DNA of 40,758 nucleotides from an uncultured euryarchaeote (GTDB lineage: Archaea > Thermoplasmatota > Poseidoniia > Poseidoniales > Poseidoniaceae), in contig CALBFP010000042.1 in NCBI GenBank assembly GCA_937894115.1, forward strand, positions 1 to 40,758. Reading direction: 5' to 3'. The notes under the pieces were generated by a model, which saw only the letters and a program-made list of their open reading frames with translations, was not told the origin of the DNA and searched no databases. How positions within the stretch are numbered: position 1 is the stretch's first letter; each line of letters starts with the position of its first letter. The position numbers and the translations under genes were made by a program. Positions 24,528-34,063 of this stretch are shown piece by piece.

Positions 24528-27500
24528 TCAATCGTTGGCTTCATCGCCAAGGACGGACATTAGTGAAGACTGCTCTGCAATCCTATCCTTAACCGCTGCT
24601 CTGCGGCCGCGGCCAACAAGATAAAGCACACTGAAGAGCGAGAGTGTAAGCAAGATAATCATGGTCGGAAGGGCGACCTTACCCACAACCTCTCCTGCTA
24701 CGTCCATGAATGGATTGGAGGATCCAAGCTCGTTATCAATTCTCATGACGTTGTCGCCTTCATCTGCTTCGACAATCTTGTTGCCCGGGTCAACAACAAC
24801 GTAGACGTTCTTACTTCCTGCTGTAACAGGATACAACATGTAGAATACAACCGACGTCGGATCTCCAGTTGCATCTGGCTTATCCAGTGCTCCAATTACT
24901 TGGCGCATGACAACGCTGTCTTCATCACAGGTGTTCTCATTCCTCTGGATTTCCTTTCGCATGTCGTCATCATCGTACTCACAAAGAATTACTTCGATGT
25001 CGGTAGCGTGCACGTTCCCGTCGTTCCAGACTTCAATCTTGATTGGGATCGACTCGCCAACATCTGCTGACTTCGTATCTTCCTTTGCAAGTTCTATTTT
25101 GAGGTTTGGAGCGCGTAGATTAACGGTGATGATAATTTCGTTGCTATCCAGCAAATCGCCGTCCCATGATGGCGTGTCATCGTGGTCTCCTCCAGCTTCT
25201 GCGTCGCCCATCATCGAGACAACTTTGAGGCCAAGACTTCGAGTGAGGAGTTGTGCTTCTGGATTAACTGCCACAACTGCAACCATCGTATATGTTTCAT
25301 AAGGTGCCATTTCGGGCAGACGGTACTCATCGATGTCTTGCAGATAGACACAACGATCTTCTGGGAAGGAAGAAACTGTTGAGTCAGTTGTTTCACACTC
25401 TTCCTCGGTTTCCAAGTCGAGACCGACTTGACGAAGAACACGCCAAGAGACATCCCAATCGGTTAGAACTCCCATCCCGGGAATCTCATCGACCGTTATA
25501 TCATTGCCTGACCGAGTTGTTGAGTGATTGTTCAATGTCGGAGTGTCAGGTACATTCCCTGCATTGGTAACGTTAACCGTGAACCGTACAACACGACCTG
25601 GTGCAGAGGTCTTCACATCGTTGTCAACGGTGGGATCCATTGTGATTTGCATGTCATAGAACTCGCGAACAGTGACGGTTATCTCAGTAACGTCGCGCAA
25701 GCGAGTCATACGACCCGATGCGTCCTCATCCTTTTGTTCGGATTTGGTATGGAACACAACGGTATAATCTCCTGCTGGAACTTGTTGTGGTACGTTCATC
25801 AGTACCTCGAACGATTGGAAGGAATTCGAGTCCAACTCTTCAAGTGTGTTTCGTGGAATGGTGATGTCCCAAATGACATCCACGCCCGAGGAGTCGGTTA
25901 CTCGCGCAAGTGTGTAGTCAAATCGGTCTGGACCGTTTCCGTCGTTGTAGACCGTCGTTGGCAGCACAATGGATTCACCTGGATTAACGCTAAGCTCTTC
26001 ATTATCGACTAAATCGATGCTGGTCGAGAGGCTGAAGACGTGGTCGACGTCAACCTGGAGAATTTTTGCGGCGGAAATTTTTGGATAGCCTTTCAGGTGT
26101 GCTTTGATGGTGACGGCTTTACCGAGGCCAGCTGGGGCATCATCGGGCGCACAAATCTTAACCTTCACAACGTGCATTCTGAATTCATCACCTGACATGA
26201 GAACCCACGGATAAGATAAGCCATCTGGATTCAGATTAAGCCCATTCGGGAAGATTACTTCTGTTGTCCAGTTATCATCGTTTCCAGTAGTTCCAGGTGT
26301 TGTGAATACAAGGTCACCAGAATCGAAATATTTCTCAACTTCGATTTCAAAGACATGGCAATTTGGATCGAGTGCATTCAAAGCATACGGCTTTGGCGTA
26401 ACCATTGCTTCCTGGTCCGTAATGTTGAACACAATGTTGTTCGATGAGCGGATGGATACGAATACACCCAATTCAAGGATATCGTATGTTCCCTTTTCGA
26501 CAGATTTGATCGGTTCGCCAGCAGACCAGCCCTTGAGCAAAATAACGAAGGCACCGGGATCTTCCGATGTTGGAACGTTGATTTCTAGATTTTTGGTGAC
26601 GGTTTGCTGTGGATCAAGTTGAACACTTAATGGGAAATTGACATCCCAGGCGAACGGCAGCAGCCATTCTTGGCGTCCTTCGAGGGTCTGTGGATCCCAA
26701 AACAAGAACGTGTCTGCCACGTTTCCTGTATTGGTAATCGTGATCGAGAAAATCGCTGTTTGTCCCTGCTCGACATCCGCTACACTGTGCGATGCATCAA
26801 GGTCGATTCCATGAACAACATCCATCAGCGTTAGTGTAGTAATTTCGGAACGAATTGCAGGATCCTTGTAGGACTTTGCATCAACACGGATTTCCGCAAG
26901 TTCATCCGCATTTGCCTGATAAATGGACGGAGCGCGCACACGGAGATAGAATCGGATTGATTCTCCTCCCTCAAGGAAGATTTCTGTGTCTGGGAAGATT
27001 GCGGTGTGGTTATCGGCAAAGAAGAGTGTAGCCGTCCAATTGGTTGGAACACCCGTGATGTTGAGTCCGTATGAATCCGCGACCAGGTCTTTCGGACCGG
27101 GCGTTGAGTTGTTCATCGTCAGATTGTAGATGGTTTGTTCACCCGGTTCAATAACGTGGTAGAAGGTTTCACCGTCGTCAAAGTCAACGTCAACCTGTCC
27201 GGTGAGAACGTGCGAATAACAAATCGTAAATCGATTGTTGTTGGTTTCATCGTTGCATTTGTTGGTGTCTGACCAAGCGACGTGGGCTCCACTTCCAAGA
27301 TCGTTTGAGAATGCAGGCGGCATCCCAATGCTTGGTTTGTAACCTGAGTTGGGACCCAATTTGTTTGATGACCAAGAGGTGATTGCAACCGTTTCCCAAG
27401 GGTCCAATGCAACGAAACCATCACCTACGGCTGATGTATAATTCAATCGAACGTAGAGAAGTTCCTCGCCTGCCGATGCGTTACCCGAGTCTACCCAAGC

Positions 27501-29537
27501 GATGTGAATTTGATTCTGATCATCGGTCAACAGGGATGGGAACACAGAATTTCCACCCCATGGTGCGTTCGGGGCCAGCCCAGAATTCGTTTCAACATTC
27601 GAGATTGGCGTATCGTTAATTTTCTTGATGGCGTACGTAGAAAGTCCATCGTCCCGACCATCGAATTCACCGGCACCTTGAAGGCGAAGTTTTGTGTAGT
27701 AAATTTCGTAATTCACGTCTTTTTCAAATCCGTAGTCACGGCCGTCCATCCAAGCGATGTGTGTGTTTCCTTCCATGTCAACGCCGATCGATGGGTGGAA
27801 TGAATATGCATCATCGATAGTGACACGAGTGTCGTTGACGACAACAAGGTGTCCTTCTGATCCTTTTCCTGTATCTTCGATGTAGTTACCGTTCTGGGCA
27901 ACTGTACCAGAAACACCCGGGGTCCAGCTTGGGTCATTGTTCATCTTTCCATACGGGTCGAGAACCGACATGTAAATTTCACGAGAGTTGTTGGTTGAGA
28001 TGTAAACCATTGCCTCAACGAGGAGGGCCATCTGACTTGCGCCACCGCTACCGGATGGGAATTCGTAGACTTGCCCACCTGCATCGGTTGATCGAATGGT
28101 ATTACCAGGGCAGTTGCGTGCTGCTGTACTCTGAACCCCGTTTGGACACTGTGCCAAATCCTTGAAGTGTGATTGTACGCTTGTTGCACCACCGTAGGTT
28201 TGTCCGTACATTCCAACCGGTACAACACCAGCATTGACGCAGTTGTCGTGTGCTTCTTCAATCGAGGTTGTATCGTCTGCTTGCTGTGCGGGGTCGCCGT
28301 CTTTTGGACCCTCATCGGAAATTGGAATAGCGATTTTCGTGGCGTTTGGATTCCATTTGTGATCGTCTTGAGTAGGAGGGTTTCCTGGTACATTTCCTTG
28401 TGCGTCTTTCCAAGAAAGGCACGCCCAATTGGTTCCTGGGCCCCAATCTTCACCAGAATAACCGGAATATGTGTTTCCGTTGTATACCGTTCCCGGTAAT
28501 TTACGAATTCCACCAGAATCGTCGCCTGGAGCGATCCCCAGAGCGGTTTGGCGTGGTCCTGCATTCTTATTGTGCGTTTGGCAGTTTCCACTGCTTGCTG
28601 CGCCTGGTAATGTGTTGCCGAGTCCGTATATGGTTTCATAAACCGTCATGTTACCTTCTTCAAGCATCGGTTTTAGCCCTTGGAAGTATCCGCCAGCAGC
28701 AAAGTTTCCGCCGTAAATAACGGTACATACGTCGGCCCACTCGGAATACATTGAACCCGAGGTATCGACCAAAAAGACGAGTTCGACTTTACCCCCACGA
28801 GTATCGTCCCAAGCGATTTGAACCAAATCGTTTGAATCAACAACAATGTCCGGATGTCCTTTGTGTCCGATGATTGGAGTGAGTAGCGTATCCTCAAACA
28901 ACGTCAGTACCGTACCGCCGTTAAACTCAGGTTGAATCATCGAATAGTAGATTTGCGGCTGATTGAAAAATCGCTGCAATTCATCGTATGAATCTTGCCA
29001 AGCGATATGAAGATTGCCTTGGCTGTCAACATCGATTGAAGGCCAGTCACGATCTTGTGCGCGCATGGAAATAATAGTGTCATCGATGACAGAGATTGCG
29101 GTATCTTGGGCCGCCATACCATCAAGCGGAGCAAGGTAAGGATTGATGGAGGTGTACATGATTTTGTGTTGGCCCGATTTGTCCGCCCAAACCAGATGGA
29201 TACGATCATTGTCATCGATGACCATGTCGGGATGCCAAACTTTGTGAAGGCCCGGACTGGTGATTTGTGTTGCGTCAATCAGGATTTCACCTCGGGGTGA
29301 AAGCATCGAGTAGTACAGATGTTGCGTGTTTCGAGCCCAAACAATGTGCACGTTTCCTTCGCTGTCAGAAGCAACTGCAGCTTGGTTGTCGGAAGAGGTC
29401 CCTCCATCCGCAATTCGAACCGCTTCTGTAATGACAACTTGAGATGCTTCCGCCCGTTCTGTACCGATTGCCATACCTGAGAATAACGAGAGGAGGAAAA
29501 GAGTTACGAGGGTTATCGATTTGGTTGTTTGACGCAT
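24528..29537 (-). CDS. Giant surface protein: propeller with nested VWA-like domain, beta-sandwiches, CARDB, C-terminal anchor
   Basis: 1669 residues with a signal peptide (ITLVTLFLLSLFSGMAIG) and a C-terminal helix (LPTMIILLTLSLFSVLYLVG) plus basic tail. Residues about 40-740 contain repeats of the form 'D..GN.HI.W.D ... iyYs.l.P.G', a beta-propeller-like array. Between 'IAWDDTRGG' (about 249) and 'REIYMSVLDPYG' (about 519) a VWA-like domain is inserted, with MIDAS motif DTSGS (258-262) and a later 'PISDEGP'. After the propeller come several beta-sandwich domains ('GEQTIYNLTMNNST', 'VEQGQTAIFSITITNTGN') and a CARDB-type domain ('SIPIKIEVWNDGNVHATDI') before the anchor. GGTGAT lies 5 bases before the ATG. 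Probably an adhesin or S-layer-associated protein; that is inference. Confidence 0.82.
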   Translation of the reverse strand: MRQTTKSITLVTLFLLSLFSGMAIGTERAEASQVVITEAVRIADGGTSSDNQAAVASDSEGNVHIVWARNTQHLYYSMLSPRGEILIDATQITSPGLHKVWHPDMVIDDNDRIHLVWADKSGQHKIMYTSINPYLAPLDGMAAQDTAISVIDDTIISMRAQDRDWPSIDVDSQGNLHIAWQDSYDELQRFFNQPQIYYSMIQPEFNGGTVLTLFEDTLLTPIIGHKGHPDIVVDSNDLVQIAWDDTRGGKVELVFLVDTSGSMYSEWADVCTVIYGGNFAAGGYFQGLKPMLEEGNMTVYETIYGLGNTLPGAASSGNCQTHNKNAGPRQTALGIAPGDDSGGIRKLPGTVYNGNTYSGYSGEDWGPGTNWACLSWKDAQGNVPGNPPTQDDHKWNPNATKIAIPISDEGPKDGDPAQQADDTTSIEEAHDNCVNAGVVPVGMYGQTYGGATSVQSHFKDLAQCPNGVQSTAARNCPGNTIRSTDAGGQVYEFPSGSGGASQMALLVEAMVYISTNNSREIYMSVLDPYGKMNNDPSWTPGVSGTVAQNGNYIEDTGKGSEGHLVVVNDTRVTIDDAYSFHPSIGVDMEGNTHIAWMDGRDYGFEKDVNYEIYYTKLRLQGAGEFDGRDDGLSTYAIKKINDTPISNVETNSGLAPNAPWGGNSVFPSLLTDDQNQIHIAWVDSGNASAGEELLYVRLNYTSAVGDGFVALDPWETVAITSWSSNKLGPNSGYKPSIGMPPAFSNDLGSGAHVAWSDTNKCNDETNNNRFTICYSHVLTGQVDVDFDDGETFYHVIEPGEQTIYNLTMNNSTPGPKDLVADSYGLNITGVPTNWTATLFFADNHTAIFPDTEIFLEGGESIRFYLRVRAPSIYQANADELAEIRVDAKSYKDPAIRSEITTLTLMDVVHGIDLDASHSVADVEQGQTAIFSITITNTGNVADTFLFWDPQTLEGRQEWLLPFAWDVNFPLSVQLDPQQTVTKNLEINVPTSEDPGAFVILLKGWSAGEPIKSVEKGTYDILELGVFVSIRSSNNIVFNITDQEAMVTPKPYALNALDPNCHVFEIEVEKYFDSGDLVFTTPGTTGNDDNWTTEVIFPNGLNLNPDGLSYPWVLMSGDEFRMHVVKVKICAPDDAPAGLGKAVTIKAHLKGYPKISAAKILQVDVDHVFSLSTSIDLVDNEELSVNPGESIVLPTTVYNDGNGPDRFDYTLARVTDSSGVDVIWDITIPRNTLEELDSNSFQSFEVLMNVPQQVPAGDYTVVFHTKSEQKDEDASGRMTRLRDVTEITVTVREFYDMQITMDPTVDNDVKTSAPGRVVRFTVNVTNAGNVPDTPTLNNHSTTRSGNDITVDEIPGMGVLTDWDVSWRVLRQVGLDLETEEECETTDSTVSSFPEDRCVYLQDIDEYRLPEMAPYETYTMVAVVAVNPEAQLLTRSLGLKVVSMMGDAEAGGDHDDTPSWDGDLLDSNEIIITVNLRAPNLKIELAKEDTKSADVGESIPIKIEVWNDGNVHATDIEVILCEYDDDDMRKEIQRNENTCDEDSVVMRQVIGALDKPDATGDPTSVVFYMLYPVTAGSKNVYVVVDPGNKIVEADEGDNVMRIDNELGSSNPFMDVAGEVVGKVALPTMIILLTLSLFSVLYLVGRGRRAAVKDRIAEQSSLMSVLGDEAND

Positions 29538-29569
29538 GGTATCACCTGTGTGAATACCAGCAACGTTTA

Positions 29570-29581
29570 CCAGTACTTAAC
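29570..29581 (-). promoter_or_regulatory. Possible TATA-like element for the giant surface protein
   Basis: On the minus strand GTTAAGTACTGG lies about 33-44 bases before the ATG at 29537, with a GGTGAT ribosome site in between. The spacing fits a short leader, but the box deviates from TTTAWATA, so this is a weak call. Confidence 0.3.
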
Positions 29582-29625
29582 CGCGACCCTTTCGCGTCAG
29601 TTCGATGCGACTCAGAATGACGCAA

Positions 29626-30252
29626 TCATGCCCATTCTTCAGGGTCGAGCCCGGTTCCGAACGGCATCATGTCATTGTACTCTATTTCGGCAGGTTCAAC
29701 AATCTTAGCTTGTGATTTCTTGCCCTTCTTTTGTCCCGCCCAATCGTCGACTGGCCCTGGCTCGCCTTTACCCGGGCCATAAGCGAATTTAATTTCATGA
29801 ATCATACTCAATTTCGCAAGCCAAAGCCGTCGAAGGCTGTGCATCAATGCGTTCTTGTTTAGACCGTCGTACCAAATTGGTAAACTCACGTTAAACGCTT
29901 GAAGTGGTCCTGGCTTTTCTTTTCCGTTGTGACCCATGTGTATACCCCAGTCAAGCTCGGCACGCATCAAAGACAGGCGGCACTCGTGCACCCATTCAAA
30001 CCAGACTTCTGGCTCCTCCTCCATATGCTGCTTCATTTGATCTTGTTGCCCCAAGTCGACACGCGTCATGCTCGAAACAAACACAAGATCTCGCCCTTTT
30101 GGAAGGACAACAGCGAACATGTGACCTTGAGGCCCGGGAGGGTAACGCACTAACAAATGCGACTCTGCGCGAGGGTCATTTTTGTCTCTAATTTCGAGCC
30201 GTTCACTAGCAAGCCACTGACGGATTTTCTGCGCATGACCTGAATCGACCAT
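29626..30252 (-). CDS. Hypothetical protein, possibly DUF2299-like
   Basis: 208 residues without signal or membrane segment. The first 150 residues follow the layout of the archaeal DUF2299 family. An N-terminal helix 'IRQWLASERLEIRDK' is followed by strands 'HLLVRYP', 'HMFAVVLPKGRDLVFVSS', then a helix and 'FEWVHECRLSLMRAELDWGI'. Such proteins resemble secretion-chaperone-like folds, but no role is established. The C-terminal 60 residues are lysine/glycine-rich and then acidic, and look disordered. It is transcribed in the same direction as the acyltransferase upstream, with a 30-base gap. Confidence 0.5.
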   Translation of the reverse strand: MVDSGHAQKIRQWLASERLEIRDKNDPRAESHLLVRYPPGPQGHMFAVVLPKGRDLVFVSSMTRVDLGQQDQMKQHMEEEPEVWFEWVHECRLSLMRAELDWGIHMGHNGKEKPGPLQAFNVSLPIWYDGLNKNALMHSLRRLWLAKLSMIHEIKFAYGPGKGEPGPVDDWAGQKKGKKSQAKIVEPAEIEYNDMMPFGTGLDPEEWA

Positions 30253-30282
30253 ACCCCACCGGTGCGATGGGGTAATTTGAAC

Positions 30283-31815
30283 TCAACGCTCTAAAGTGGA
30301 ATGCAATTCATTGATTAGGGCTTGCAATTGAAATTCAAGATTTTGTCTGTATTGCTTGCTCGCAGTAATGCGTTTGAAGCCTTTGCGCATGTCGACATAA
30401 CTGTCCCACCAAAGACCGAACATACGGCCTGAACACCAAAAGAGCGGAAACATCAAAACGTAGATTGAAAGCATTGCAAGGACCGACCCGGTTTCGATGA
30501 ATCCCTCGAAGTCAACCGAAAAAATCGTGCTGAGGTTCGTTGCATTCCAATATATCAGCCCTGCTCCAATCAATGCAAAAAAAGGCCACAGTAGCACTGA
30601 CCCAAACATCGCTGCAAGGAATTGATACGTTGTCCTCGCGTCGACACCTTCATCGGTTCTATCTCCTAAAAACCGCCCAAGAATTAACTGCGGGGAAAGA
30701 GAGAGAATGAACACCGGGAGAAGAGCGGCCATAAGCGCAGTTTTTACACAGAAGCCTACGAATTGGACTGGATTGCCCATTCGCAATTTTCGTCCAGATG
30801 AATCTAAATCGCGTCCGTCGAGGCCCCGTTCGGAAAGTTGCCGGTGAATGGTTTTCGCTTGAACAACAACAGGATCGTTTACTTCAGGGGGTTTGGAATC
30901 TTCAACGGCTTGCTCGGTTTGATACCGATCCCTTACTGAGCGGGCTGCTAGAACTTCACTACGCCATGTATTCAACCGTTTCTTGTTCATTCTAGCCTCA
31001 ACTTGAGCAATAACGTGGTAAGCTCCATGCTCATCCCAGCTGGAAGCGTTTGGTGTGATTGGAAGAAGGTGGGGTCGCAGACCATCCCGGAGTGAACGGA
31101 CAAGATCGCCAGGTGGTTCAACCCACTCCCTTTTTTGTACTGCAGCAATCAAATCTTTAGGGATTTCATCCTCTGGAAGGTGAAAGGGCTTCACAAATTC
31201 AACCCACATATCGGTTCTGTAGTGGTGTCGTACTCGAAAATGGAGGCCTACTGGTTGCAATACTGGACACTTCTTTCCTGCTCCCTTTGCAATGGCTGCA
31301 GCTGCGAGGACGGTTCGCATTGGCCCAGTTCGGAAACGTATCATATGGGCTAAATCATGACTGGTCCCCTCAGGAAACAAAACACATCCAAACCCACTTG
31401 AAATACCCGTTGCGAGCGTAAGAAGCGAACGCCCATTGAGATTTGTGGCCTCTTCCTCAGAACAACCTCCTCGAAGAAGTTCTGCCTTACGGACAACCGG
31501 CTGAACCGCTAATCTTCGCGTCCAAAAAGACAGGATTGGTCGTGTTACCAGATCGTGGCGTCCACCCATCACGAATTCTTTTGGATGAGCGAGCATAATC
31601 CCAAGCGGATCGATGAGTCCGTTGGTGTGCCACGATGCACAGAGTGAACCACGATCGCGCGGGATGTGCTCCATTCCAGAATATTCAATCGTACGAAATT
31701 GGTTTGCAGCAGTTCTGCGGCAGAAAAAAAACGCAAGTTTAGTCCAAAAAGGGCTCCCTGGTGTTTTTTTGTCGAAAGATGGCATCGGAGTATTGAGAAG
31801 TTTCTCCATTTGCAT
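30283..31815 (-). CDS. Glycerol-3-phosphate/lysophospholipid acyltransferase-like (PlsC family)
   Basis: The LPLAT fold is shown by motif I 'SWHTNGLIDPL' (His63, Asp69) and motif III 'VLFPEGTSHDL'. Motif I is H(X)5D rather than H(X)4D, the form found in yeast Sct1/Gpt2 GPATs (HANQFVDP). FPEGxSHD is also shared with that group. The C-terminal third has four hydrophobic segments around 'MAALLPVFILSLSPQLI' and 'VLAMLSIYVLMFPLFW'. The ORF opens at 31980, but ATG 31815 follows the end of the HIT gene and avoids a non-homologous extension (510 residues). Ester-linked acyl transfer is unexpected for archaeal ether membranes, so the acceptor may not be glycerol phosphate. Confidence 0.8.
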   Translation of the reverse strand: MQMEKLLNTPMPSFDKKTPGSPFWTKLAFFFCRRTAANQFRTIEYSGMEHIPRDRGSLCASWHTNGLIDPLGIMLAHPKEFVMGGRHDLVTRPILSFWTRRLAVQPVVRKAELLRGGCSEEEATNLNGRSLLTLATGISSGFGCVLFPEGTSHDLAHMIRFRTGPMRTVLAAAAIAKGAGKKCPVLQPVGLHFRVRHHYRTDMWVEFVKPFHLPEDEIPKDLIAAVQKREWVEPPGDLVRSLRDGLRPHLLPITPNASSWDEHGAYHVIAQVEARMNKKRLNTWRSEVLAARSVRDRYQTEQAVEDSKPPEVNDPVVVQAKTIHRQLSERGLDGRDLDSSGRKLRMGNPVQFVGFCVKTALMAALLPVFILSLSPQLILGRFLGDRTDEGVDARTTYQFLAAMFGSVLLWPFFALIGAGLIYWNATNLSTIFSVDFEGFIETGSVLAMLSIYVLMFPLFWCSGRMFGLWWDSYVDMRKGFKRITASKQYRQNLEFQLQALINELHSTLER

Positions 31816-31901
31816 GTTCGCTGATGATTTTGATAGCACGGGCAGCGCTTCCCCCCTGTGGTCTACTGCGCCATCGAAAGGTGCAACTCCTTTCGCCAAG
31901 A

Positions 31902-32333
31902 TTAGCCCCCCGAGGAAATTTTTTCCGCAAGCAGAGCCAATGCTTCGTGATTCGGCTGATTGGTATCGGTTATCGGCCACATCGCTGCTAAAGTCGTCCC
32001 TGAATCACCCGGTGTTCTCGGCAAAATGTGAACGTGAACGTGAGGGACTTCCTGACCAGCGAGTGGCCCATCGTGGACAACCACTGTGAAATCGGTTGTA
32101 TCGTAGTGCCTTGAGAGGAGATTTTGCACCAAAACCACGCCCTCAAACAAACAAGAGCGTTCGTGAACGTCCAGTTCAGCAATCCGCTGAACGGGTTTTG
32201 TTGGTATGACGAGTGTGTGTCCTTCTCGCCGGGGAAAAATGTCAAGAAAAGCATACCAGCCTTCACCGGACGCAATCTTATGGGAAGGAATCTCTCCAGA
32301 CAAAATACGTTGGAAGAGTGTACCTTCTGACAT
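31902..32333 (-). CDS. HIT family protein
   Basis: Histidine-triad proteins hydrolyse nucleotide phosphoramidates or dinucleoside polyphosphates. The active-site motif is 'HVHVHILPR', and the N-terminal 'GTLFQRILSGEIPSHKI' and 'FLDIFPRREGHTLVIPTKPV' are standard for the HinT branch. The ORF track's start at 32357 is TTG; ATG 32333 (143 residues) begins at the family start. A TATA-like TTGATTATTTG lies about 30 bases upstream, giving a nearly leaderless message. It follows the flavoprotein gene by about 28 bases on the same strand. Confidence 0.92.
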   Translation of the reverse strand: MSEGTLFQRILSGEIPSHKIASGEGWYAFLDIFPRREGHTLVIPTKPVQRIAELDVHERSCLFEGVVLVQNLLSRHYDTTDFTVVVHDGPLAGQEVPHVHVHILPRTPGDSGTTLAAMWPITDTNQPNHEALALLAEKISSGG

Positions 32334-32361
32334 GTACGTCCCAGTCGGACGGGACAAATAA

Positions 32362-33996
32362 TCAAACCGCAGAGGATGGGGGTAAAATCCAGTTTCCGGA
32401 TGGTCCTTTACGCAGCGCTAATGTTGCACAGGTACCATCATGGAAAATCAGGTTGTGGTGAAGTTGTTCATCATCGGACTGGGGGAAATCTGAGCGCTGA
32501 TGAAGGCCACGAGATTCGGTTCGTCGTAATGCAGATTGAACATAGGCCAAAGCCATGCGTATAGCGGATTGAATGCGTAGGATTTCCAAGAGATTTTGAT
32601 TTGCAATCAGTGATGTCTGATCGCAATACAATTGTTCGCTCTGAACGGATAGTTGTTCCAGCACTTCAAGGGCTTGTTCATAATCTGAGGCTACGGTTGC
32701 AGGCGTTTGTAAGGAAGTCAGAATCTCCTTGAGGCGGGTGACAACTGGATTAAGACGTTGAACCGCACCCTCCGTTTCTTCGCCGAGCATACTCAATTCT
32801 GCCTCAGCAAGTCCAAATGCTTCTTCAAGCTTTGCGGTGCCAGTAAATTTGCGTTTCACAATCCAATCTGCGGCATGTGATCCAGCTGCTTCCCCGCCAG
32901 CAATTGCATCGAGGAGGCGATTGCCTTGGAGGACATCTGCTCCATGAAAACCGCTGGATGAGGCGGATCCCGCAGCATAAAGTCCTGTGAACCAACGGGC
33001 CCAAGATTGGAGAACAACTCTACCGTTTTCATCAACTGGGAGGCCCCCCAACGTGTAGTTTGGAATTGGTGCGACTTCAATGGTTTGGCGATTCATGTCA
33101 ATTCCTGTTCGTTGTTTGACGTTGTCAAATAAGATCGTCCACCAATCGGCATGCTCTCCAAGATTTCGTGCATCGAGAACGGTCACTCCTGCTTCATGCA
33201 TCTTGGAGCATATTTCCGATGTCGGCGTGCTTGGTGAAGTTTCTAAGGCTGTTCCTGAAGGGGTGTGGAGGGTGGCTCCATCGGAAAGAATGGATTGAGG
33301 AATAACGAGGTTTGTTCCAACAACTCCAAGTGGGGTTTCTGAAATAAACTCCATATTTCGTAATGGGGCACCAGCACGGTGTGCAAAATCCATCCCAAGA
33401 GATGCGGAGCCGCTGGTAAATGCGCCTTCAAATCCACCGTCTGCGACAATAAGTGCTTTGCATTGAATGGAAAGGATTCGCCCGTTCAACATGTCTAAGG
33501 CGATCAACCCATTGATTGAAAATTCCGTATGCATTAACTCGAGAGGAATCTGGTCGCCACGTCGAGTAACCCCGTGTTTCATACACTGTTCCTCTAACAC
33601 CTGTTGTATTTCTCTAACAGTTGAATCTCCTGCGTTGCACAGGCGCGGCTTGGAATGTCCTGATGCATAATGGCCTTTGACGATGCCTTTTGCATCGCGG
33701 CGAAAATTTACGCCTCGGCGCTCAAGAAGGTCTACAATTCTCAAAGCCTTCGTTGTATGGCTCGCTACAATGTCTTGATCGCATAAAAAAACGCCCGTTT
33801 TGATGGTGTCTTCCCGATGCCCGCGATTGCTCTCTTCTTGGATGTGGCAGGCGATTCCACTCATTGCATCCATCCCTCCGTCACCAAGACCTGAAGAGCT
33901 CATCAACAGAACACTGGCTCCATCTTTGGATGCTTGTGCGGCGGCGGACAACGCTGCAGGGCCATCGCCCAGAACCACAACATCCCATGCTTCCAT
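32362..33996 (-). CDS. SdhA/FrdA/NadB-family flavoprotein with altered active site
   Basis: The FAD-binding N-terminus is 'VVVLGDGPAALSAAAQAS', and the C-terminus 'RRTESRGLHQRSDFPQSDD' is the hallmark end of succinate dehydrogenase/fumarate reductase and L-aspartate oxidase flavoproteins. 'YAAGSASSSGFHGADVLQGN' is the second FAD segment. Three usual catalytic positions differ: the 'QFHPT' motif after 'NMEF' reads 'ISETPLG', 'HYTMGG' reads 'NYTLGG', and 'GANRLGGN' reads 'GADVLQGN'. The FAD-linking His of SdhA is also missing. No iron-sulfur or membrane subunit is adjacent. It is a family member with a probably different substrate or role. The HIT gene follows on the same strand. Confidence 0.8.
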   Translation of the reverse strand: MEAWDVVVLGDGPAALSAAAQASKDGASVLLMSSSGLGDGGMDAMSGIACHIQEESNRGHREDTIKTGVFLCDQDIVASHTTKALRIVDLLERRGVNFRRDAKGIVKGHYASGHSKPRLCNAGDSTVREIQQVLEEQCMKHGVTRRGDQIPLELMHTEFSINGLIALDMLNGRILSIQCKALIVADGGFEGAFTSGSASLGMDFAHRAGAPLRNMEFISETPLGVVGTNLVIPQSILSDGATLHTPSGTALETSPSTPTSEICSKMHEAGVTVLDARNLGEHADWWTILFDNVKQRTGIDMNRQTIEVAPIPNYTLGGLPVDENGRVVLQSWARWFTGLYAAGSASSSGFHGADVLQGNRLLDAIAGGEAAGSHAADWIVKRKFTGTAKLEEAFGLAEAELSMLGEETEGAVQRLNPVVTRLKEILTSLQTPATVASDYEQALEVLEQLSVQSEQLYCDQTSLIANQNLLEILRIQSAIRMALAYVQSALRRTESRGLHQRSDFPQSDDEQLHHNLIFHDGTCATLALRKGPSGNWILPPSSAV

Positions 33997-34063
33997 ACCG
34001 AATCCCCAGTGTTCTAGCCGATGTTAAACCCCGCAATAAGCAAAGCGCTTCTGTTCCTATTAC

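Noticed and set aside
27941-28639. 232-residue minus-strand ORF inside the giant surface-protein gene
   Set aside because: Frame-shifted shadow within the VWA-like region; the main frame is continuous for 1669 codons.
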